Shown here in pieces: positions 59,074-64,000 of a stretch of DNA of 64,000 bases. The notes under the pieces are model-generated. The model did no database searches and had not been told where the DNA came from. It worked only from the letters and a program-made list of their open reading frames with translations. The stretch lies in the NCBI GenBank assembly GCA_945876385.1, contig CAMCNU010000002.1:62001-126000 (forward strand). The letters run 5' to 3'. The number at the start of each line of letters is the position of its first letter. Positions within the stretch are counted from its first letter, which is position 1. Position numbers and translations under genes: made by a program. The stretch is from an uncultured Veillonellaceae bacterium (GTDB lineage Bacteria; Bacillota; Negativicutes; Veillonellales; Negativicoccaceae).

Positions 59074-59906
59074 AGTGCATCCCCCAACTCCGTCGCCGTA
59101 AGGACATCGGCCGCGACCGGTACGCCCTGTGCGCGCAAACGGGCCGCGACTTCGGTCGCGACGGGTACTTCCAATCCCAAGTCCAGTAAGGTATCCACTT
59201 GCGAAAATACCTCCCGCGGCGTCCCCGTCATGACGGGGCTGCCGTGTTTCATCACGATGACACGGTCGGCGGTAATCGCTTCTTCCATGAAGTGCGTAAT
59301 GTAGACGACCGTCATCCCGAGCGTGCGGTGCAATTCGTGCACCGTCGCCAGGACTTCCCGCCGCCCGCGCGGATCGAGCATGGCGGTGGGCTCATCGAGG
59401 ATAATCGCCTGCGGCTGCATCGCCAGCACCCCCGCAATCGCAATCCGCTGCTTTTGTCCGCCCGAGAGCAGGTGCGGTGCATGCGTGCGATACTCCTGCA
59501 TGCGCACGGCGGTCAGCGCCGCATCGACGCGCCGCCTAAGTTCCGCGCGCGGGACGCCGAGATTTTCCGGGCCGAAGGCGACATCTTCTTCCACGACGGC
59601 GGCGACAATCTGGTTATCCGGGTTTTGAAAGACCATCCCGACGCGCCGCCGGATATCCCACAAGCGGCTGTCGTCCGACACGGAAATCCCGTCTACCAAA
59701 ATATCGCCCTGCGTCGGCTTGAGCAAGACGTTCAGATGCTTGGCGAGTGTCGATTTGCCGCTGCCGTTCGTCCCGATAATCGCGACAAATTCGCCGTGCG
59801 CAATCGTCGCCGACACGTCATTGAGCGCCAGCGCCTCCGTGCCTTCTTCATCGATGTACGCATGACTGACATGATCGATGACAAACATCGCTTTCGATTC
59901 AATCAT
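59058..59906 (-). CDS. ecfA1: Energy-coupling factor ATPase EcfA1
   Basis: ATG 59906 has AAAGGA nine bases ahead and gives 282 residues. It has Walker A (GTNGSGKST), Q-loop (VFQNPDNQIVAAVVEEDVAFG), signature (LSGGQKQRIAIAG), Walker B (AIILDEPTAMLDP) and switch (YITHFMEEA). First gene of the ecfA1-ecfA2-ecfT-truA operon. A TACAAT about 35 bases upstream (59946-59941) may be its -10. Confidence 0.95.
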   Translation of the reverse strand: MIESKAMFVIDHVSHAYIDEEGTEALALNDVSATIAHGEFVAIIGTNGSGKSTLAKHLNVLLKPTQGDILVDGISVSDDSRLWDIRRRVGMVFQNPDNQIVAAVVEEDVAFGPENLGVPRAELRRRVDAALTAVRMQEYRTHAPHLLSGGQKQRIAIAGVLAMQPQAIILDEPTAMLDPRGRREVLATVHELHRTLGMTVVYITHFMEEAITADRVIVMKHGSPVMTGTPREVFSQVDTLLDLGLEVPVATEVAARLRAQGVPVAADVLTATELGDALCPYV

Positions 59907-59990
59907 CGTATTGTGTCCTTTCCGTTGGTTATCTTTTCCTATTGTACCATATCCGTCATAATGTCTACACATCGGGCGGGAAAAATTGAC

Positions 59991-60025
59991 AAACAAAAAC
60001 GGGCGCCGCGCACCCGTTTTTGTTT
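59991..60025 (-). terminator. Terminator of the two-component operon
   Basis: The stem aaacaaaaacggg/cccgtttttgttt with a GC-rich loop overlaps the stop codon of the histidine kinase gene. Confidence 0.8.
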
Positions 60026-61457
60026 ATTCGTCTGCCCGTTCATCCGTCGTCGGGAATACCAGCGTAAAGGTCGTCCCCTCTCCCGGTACGGACTCGACGC
60101 GGATATCCGCGCCGTGCAGGTCGGCGATGTCCTTGGCAATCGCCAGTCCCAGTCCGTTGCCGCCCGTGTCTTTCGTCCGCGAGGAGTCCACGCGATAAAA
60201 GCGCGTGAAGATGTGCGGCAAGTCGTCCGCGGCGATGCCGATGCCTTCATCGCGAACGGCGACTTCGACCGCGCTGTCCGTCTGCCGCGAGGCGAGGTAG
60301 ATGTGCCCGCCCTTCGGCGTGTACTTCACGGCGTTTTCGATGAAGATGCGAATCAGCTGCTTAATCAGCGCTTCATCGCCCGGCACCGTCGCCGATGCAG
60401 TCTCTTCGAGTACCCACTGATGGGCGCCGCGATCCATGATATTCGCCCCTTGCCAGACGGCGTTGATGACCTTGTCCATCGCCACGGCGCGACGTTCCGG
60501 CCGGATTTCGCCCGATGACGCCCGCGCCAAAAACAGCAGCCGCTCAATCAGGCTCTGCATGTACGCCGTCTCGCCGCGTATCGCCTCCAGGCCTTCGCGC
60601 AGGGTGTTGGGGTCTTGCGCGCCCCAGCGCACCAGCATGTCCGCATAGCCGCCGATGACGGTAATCGGGGTGCGCAATTCGTGCGAGGCGTCGCTGACGA
60701 ATTGTTTCTGCTGGCGAATCCCCGCCTCGATGCGGTCGAGCGCGCGGTTAATCGCGACCGCCAGCTCGCGCTGTTCGTCCTGCGCCTTAGGCACGGGCAC
60801 GCGATGCCCCATCTCGTTCGCTTCAATCTTACGCAACGGCGCGAGCATGTCCCGCATCGGCGCAAGTACTTTGCCCGACAGGAAGAGCGCCGCCAGCACC
60901 GTCAGTACCAGGCTCGAGAGCAGTGACACGATAATCTGGCGCATCATCAAATCGATGAAGGTTTTTTCCCGCGCCGCTTCCCGCCAAAATTCCAAGTAGT
61001 AGACCGTGCCGTTTGCCAGCTCGCAGCGTTGCCAGAAGCGATAGGACAGATCCTGCGTGATTTCCACGATTTCGCCGTCCACCGTGTGCGTCATCGCCTC
61101 TATCCGCGACGGCGACAAGGGTTCGGTCACCGTAAAGCGGGCATAGTTGTCCAGTATCGGCCGGCCGTACTTGTCGTAGATGACGACCGATACATTCGGC
61201 ACGACATTGCGCGCATCCAGCGCGCGTCCGTCCACATACCCGTGCCGGCGGATATAGGCGGTCACCCGTTGGGCGCTGTCCCGCACATCCGTCTGCAGTT
61301 GGCGCATCAAGAGGTAGTATGCGCTCCCGATGGCCAGCACAGTTGCAAAAACGAGGATCATGAGCATGATCCCCGTATACATTGCCGTCAGTTTTGTCGA
61401 CAGCAGCCACGCGATAGTTCCGATTCGTTTGCGGCAGGCCTTAATCGCGCGCCACAT
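60024..61457 (-). CDS. Sensor histidine kinase
   Basis: About 477 residues: a membrane segment (AMYTGIMLMILVFATVLAIG), an outer sensing region of about 120 residues, a second membrane segment (VSLLSSLVLTVLAALFL) and a HAMP linker (LAPLRKIEANEMGHRVPV). The phosphorylated histidine is in FVSDASHELRTPITVI, and the ATPase end has FTRFYRVD and GGNGLGLAIA. ATG 61457 overlaps the response-regulator stop by 17 bases; the ribosome site is weak, so it is probably translated by coupling. The signal is unknown. Confidence 0.92.
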   Translation of the reverse strand: MWRAIKACRKRIGTIAWLLSTKLTAMYTGIMLMILVFATVLAIGSAYYLLMRQLQTDVRDSAQRVTAYIRRHGYVDGRALDARNVVPNVSVVIYDKYGRPILDNYARFTVTEPLSPSRIEAMTHTVDGEIVEITQDLSYRFWQRCELANGTVYYLEFWREAAREKTFIDLMMRQIIVSLLSSLVLTVLAALFLSGKVLAPMRDMLAPLRKIEANEMGHRVPVPKAQDEQRELAVAINRALDRIEAGIRQQKQFVSDASHELRTPITVIGGYADMLVRWGAQDPNTLREGLEAIRGETAYMQSLIERLLFLARASSGEIRPERRAVAMDKVINAVWQGANIMDRGAHQWVLEETASATVPGDEALIKQLIRIFIENAVKYTPKGGHIYLASRQTDSAVEVAVRDEGIGIAADDLPHIFTRFYRVDSSRTKDTGGNGLGLAIAKDIADLHGADIRVESVPGEGTTFTLVFPTTDERADE

Positions 61458-62124
61458 AGCCGATGCCCCGCACCGTGTGGATATATTTCTTGCCGACGAC
61501 TTCGTCGACCTTGCTGCGCAAGTAGCGGATATAGACATCGACGATATTCGTGTCGCCGACATAGTCATAGCCCCAGACATCTTCCAAAATCTGCTCGCGC
61601 TTGAGTACCGTATTCTTGTTTTGCGCCAAGTACGTCAGCAGTTCAAATTCTTTCTTCGTCAAGTTGATAATCGTCGTGCCGACCTGCACCTCGTGCCGAT
61701 CGGGGAAGATGTACAAGTCTTTGACGTGGTAGGACGATTCGTTGAGCTTGTCGCCGCCGACCCGTTTGCGCAAGAGTGCGCGGATGCGGGCGAGCAGCTC
61801 CTTGCTGGAAAACGGCTTCGTCAGGTAGTCGTCCGCCCCGTGGTCGAGCCCGGCGACCTTGGAGTCGACGTCGTCTTTGGCGGACAGCATCAAAATCGGG
61901 ATGTTGCTGATTTCGCGTACCCGTTTGCAGATGCTCAGTCCGTCCTCACCGGGCAGCATGACGTCGAGCAGAATCAAATCAAAATGCCCCTGTCCGATAT
62001 GATCGATGACGCTTGCGCCCGTAAAGTCGATGACGCAGCTGTATCCGGCATGTTCCAATTCCAATTGTAAAAACCGTGCAATCTTCTTTTCGTCTTCGAC
62101 GATCAAAATTCTTTCGTTCGCCAT
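61441..62124 (-). CDS. OmpR-family response regulator
   Basis: A 227-residue regulator. The receiver has the acidic pocket (VEDEKKIA), the phosphoacceptor aspartate in LILLDVMLPGEDG and the lysine in YLTKPF. The winged-helix DNA-binding domain (FELLTYLAQNKNTVLKREQIL, DVYIRYLRSKVDE) places it with OmpR/PhoB. ATG 62124 has AGGAGGGG ahead. It pairs with the overlapping histidine kinase; targets are unknown. Confidence 0.95.
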   Translation of the reverse strand: MANERILIVEDEKKIARFLQLELEHAGYSCVIDFTGASVIDHIGQGHFDLILLDVMLPGEDGLSICKRVREISNIPILMLSAKDDVDSKVAGLDHGADDYLTKPFSSKELLARIRALLRKRVGGDKLNESSYHVKDLYIFPDRHEVQVGTTIINLTKKEFELLTYLAQNKNTVLKREQILEDVWGYDYVGDTNIVDVYIRYLRSKVDEVVGKKYIHTVRGIGYVARD

Positions 62125-62196
62125 AGTCCCCTCCTGTGTTCGTTCTTGTGTTGCATGGGTGAATCTCATCGTTTCTTCATCCATTGACCTACTATT

Positions 62197-62225
62197 ACTA
62201 TACTCCTTATGTACTCATTTTTCAA
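62197..62225 (-). promoter_or_regulatory. Promoter of the two-component operon
   Basis: On the minus strand, TTGAAA (62225-62220) and TATAGT (62202-62197) are exactly 17 bases apart. Confidence 0.75.
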
Positions 62226-62480
62226 TCTTGTTTGCTAACAGCGACATCCGTAGCGTTTTTTTATTAAAATCCGCAGAGAGATATCGTGCCGCTCCGCCTT
62301 CGTCATCATTTCGTCAACATCCCGCGGGGCGGGCGATATCGACGAAATTCACCCGTTCGGGGCAAGTGCGCACGGGCGGCAAACGGGGGAGATAATCGCA
62401 CTCAGCCGAAACTCTTTTGTTTTTTATATTCGGCGTGCGCGGGACAGCACTCCGCCCCCGCACGCGGCCGGCGGTACGGA
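62226..62480. other. Non-coding region between divergent operons
   Basis: No gene, terminator or clear repeat was recognised between the response-regulator and recQ promoters. The left part is AT-rich, the right GC-rich. Confidence 0.5.
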
Positions 62481-62487
62481 AAAATGG

Positions 62488-62493
62488 TATAAT
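62488..62493 (+). promoter_or_regulatory. -10 element of the recQ promoter
   Basis: TATAAT preceded by TGG suggests an extended -10. It lies 19 bases before the recQ start; the -35 is not clear. Confidence 0.5.
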
Positions 62494-62512
62494 ACAGCAA
62501 AGGAGTGAGTGT

Positions 62513-64000
62513 GTGAACGGGGTCGATCTCAAGGAAGTCTTACAACAATATTTCGGATTTACGTCGTTTCGGCCGGCACAGGAGCCGATTATCCGCAGTC
62601 TGCTGACGGGACGCGATACGCTCGCGGTCTTGCCCACGGGCGGCGGCAAATCGCTCTGCTACCAGTTGCCGGCGCTGTGCCGGCAGGGGCTCACCGTCGT
62701 CATCTCGCCGCTGATCGCCCTGATGAAAGACCAGGTCGATACACTCACGGCGCAAGACATCCCCGCGACGATGCTCAATTCCGCCGTCACGGACGAGGAG
62801 TTTCGGGCGCGCATGGGGGCGCTCAGGCAAGGGCGGTATCGCCTGCTCTACCTGGCGCCGGAGCGGCTGGAGTCGGAGTCGTTTTTGCGTTTTTTGGCGG
62901 CGTTGCCGATTGCGATGCTCGTCGTGGACGAGGCGCATTGTATCAGCGAATGGGGGCATGAGTTTCGCCCGAGTTACCGCACGATTTGGCGGGCGGTCGA
63001 GGCGTTGCCGCGGCGGCCGGTCATCGGCGCATTTACCGCGACGGCGACGCCGCACGTCCGTGACGATATCCGGCGGGAACTGCATCTGCACGATCCGGCG
63101 GTCTTTGTCGAAGGGTTTGACCGACCGAATCTCTACTTTGACGTCGCAGAAGGCATCGACGACGACCGGCTCGTCGACTACGTCCGCGCCCATGACGGTG
63201 ACAGCGGCATCATCTATTGCGCGACGCGCAAACGGACGGACGAGCTCTATCTCACGCTGGCGGCGGCGGGCATCTCCGTCACCAAGTACCACGCAGGCAT
63301 GGACGAGGACGCACGCCGGCGGGCGCAGGATGACTTTGTCTATGACCGTTGTCCGGTGATTGTCGCGACGAACGCCTTCGGCATGGGCATCGACAAGTCC
63401 AACGTCCGCTACGTCCTGCACGCGCAACTCCCCGCCAGTCTGGAGGCGTACTATCAGGAGGCGGGACGCGCGGGGCGCGACGGCGAGCCGGGTGAATGCA
63501 TCCTCTGCTACCACGGTCGCGACGTCCGCACCCGCAAGTACATCATCGAGCACAATCCGAGCGATTCCGAGGCCCTGCGGCGGCTCTACGATGTCGTCGA
63601 CTACTGCCGAAGCGACGGTTGCCTGCGTGCCCGCCTGCTCGGTCATTTCGGCGCGTCCGTGCCCGACCGCTGCGGGCATTGCGGCAATTGTGAGCGGCCG
63701 CACGCCGTACAGGACGTGACCGCCGATGCACTCGATGTCCTGCGCGCCGTCCGCGGCACGCGCGAACGCTACGGGGCGGCGGGCATCAGCCGCATCTTGC
63801 GCGGACGACTCACCGAGCGCGACTTGCGTGTCGGGCTGGACAATGTCGCCGGCTACGGTACGCGGAGCGGCATGACGGAACAGACCGTCCGCGCGGAAAT
63901 CGACCGCTACATCGAGGCGGGGGTGCTCTATCGCCACGGCGACAAGTACCCGCTGCTCGGTCTCACCGCCCACGGCGATGCCGTGCTGTCAGACCGCCGC
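62513..64000 (+). CDS. recQ: ATP-dependent DNA helicase RecQ (partial, runs off right edge)
   Basis: RecQ unwinds DNA 3' to 5' in recombination and repair. The start is GTG at 62513 behind AGGAG; 496 codons are visible and the frame stays open. Seen are FGFTSFRPAQEPII (motif 0), Walker A (LPTGGGKSLCYQ), the DEAH box (VVDEAHCISEWGHEFRPSY), FTATATP, motif V (VATNAFGMGIDKSNVRYV) and motif VI (QEAGRAGRDGEPG). The zinc-binding cysteines are in CRSDGCLR and CGHCGNC. The C-terminal part after the winged-helix domain is missing because of the window edge. Confidence 0.95.
   Translation, partial: MNGVDLKEVLQQYFGFTSFRPAQEPIIRSLLTGRDTLAVLPTGGGKSLCYQLPALCRQGLTVVISPLIALMKDQVDTLTAQDIPATMLNSAVTDEEFRARMGALRQGRYRLLYLAPERLESESFLRFLAALPIAMLVVDEAHCISEWGHEFRPSYRTIWRAVEALPRRPVIGAFTATATPHVRDDIRRELHLHDPAVFVEGFDRPNLYFDVAEGIDDDRLVDYVRAHDGDSGIIYCATRKRTDELYLTLAAAGISVTKYHAGMDEDARRRAQDDFVYDRCPVIVATNAFGMGIDKSNVRYVLHAQLPASLEAYYQEAGRAGRDGEPGECILCYHGRDVRTRKYIIEHNPSDSEALRRLYDVVDYCRSDGCLRARLLGHFGASVPDRCGHCGNCERPHAVQDVTADALDVLRAVRGTRERYGAAGISRILRGRLTERDLRVGLDNVAGYGTRSGMTEQTVRAEIDRYIEAGVLYRHGDKYPLLGLTAHGDAVLSDRR

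Noticed and set aside
62540-63973. 477-residue minus-strand frame opposite recQ
   Set aside because: RecQ motifs on the plus strand are complete and in order; the opposite frame has none.
1-64000. tRNA, rRNA, CRISPR, insertion sequences or prophage
   Set aside because: No cloverleaf, rRNA segment, spaced direct-repeat array, transposase, integrase or phage structural gene was recognised when reading the window.

Overview
The window is a GC-rich stretch of a bacterial chromosome that combines Firmicutes-type and Gram-negative-type genes. Firmicutes-like features are a T-box leader, ECF transporters, a SpoIVB-type S55 protease and strong GGAGG ribosome binding sites. Gram-negative-like features are LpxD, an LpxL-like acyltransferase, BamA, TamB, Skp/OmpH, TolC, MlaE/F/D and trimeric autotransporters. 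This mix is the signature of a diderm Firmicute of the class Negativicutes, probably a Veillonellaceae relative. The species cannot be fixed from the sequence alone. No rRNA, tRNA, CRISPR array, phage or insertion sequence was seen.

Left edge (1-4.3 kb): a large trimeric autotransporter adhesin on the minus strand, with head, neck and a stalk of 555-bp repeats, running off the left edge. One in-frame TAA splits it into an exported N-terminal piece and a long distal piece. 4.3-11.3 kb: a cell-wall G5/3D-domain protein; polyphosphate kinase with a Ppx-like protein that has lost its catalytic motifs; and, divergently, a second Ppx with intact motifs. 11.7-13 kb: a short YadA-anchor protein with an unusual coiled-coil tail.

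13.1-32 kb: one long minus-strand envelope cluster, read mlaE-mlaF-mlaD(beta-barrel fusion)-tolC-tamB-sigma factor-small membrane protein-bamA-unknown envelope protein-three Skp-like genes-lpxD-lpxL-like-deoC-galE-like. Gaps are short or genes overlap, and no terminator was found inside it, so these genes may be co-expressed as a device that builds the outer membrane and moves lipid to it. 32.2-37.3 kb: murA, an MreB-like gene, a secreted biotinyl-fold protein and an S55 protease in one minus-strand unit, plus a small unknown gene.

37.6-42.9 kb: an AbgT-type transporter with peptidase T (plus strand), an ECF S component with its own promoter and leader, a DedA protein and a TM2 protein. 42.9-49.9 kb: a methionine and cobamide block. 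A T-box leader precedes metF, a separate MetH activation-domain gene and a MetH lacking that domain. Upstream lie two tandem CobT homologues arranged like the ArsA/ArsB pair that attaches phenolic lower ligands, with a translationally coupled unknown third gene. 50-54.1 kb: an aldehyde dehydrogenase and a two-subunit 2-oxoacid:ferredoxin oxidoreductase.

54.2-56.4 kb: two exported DUF3298-like proteins flank an AT-rich membrane-anchored gene that looks foreign. 56.5-64 kb: the ecfA1-ecfA2-ecfT-truA operon, an OmpR-type response regulator with its histidine kinase, and recQ running off the right edge.
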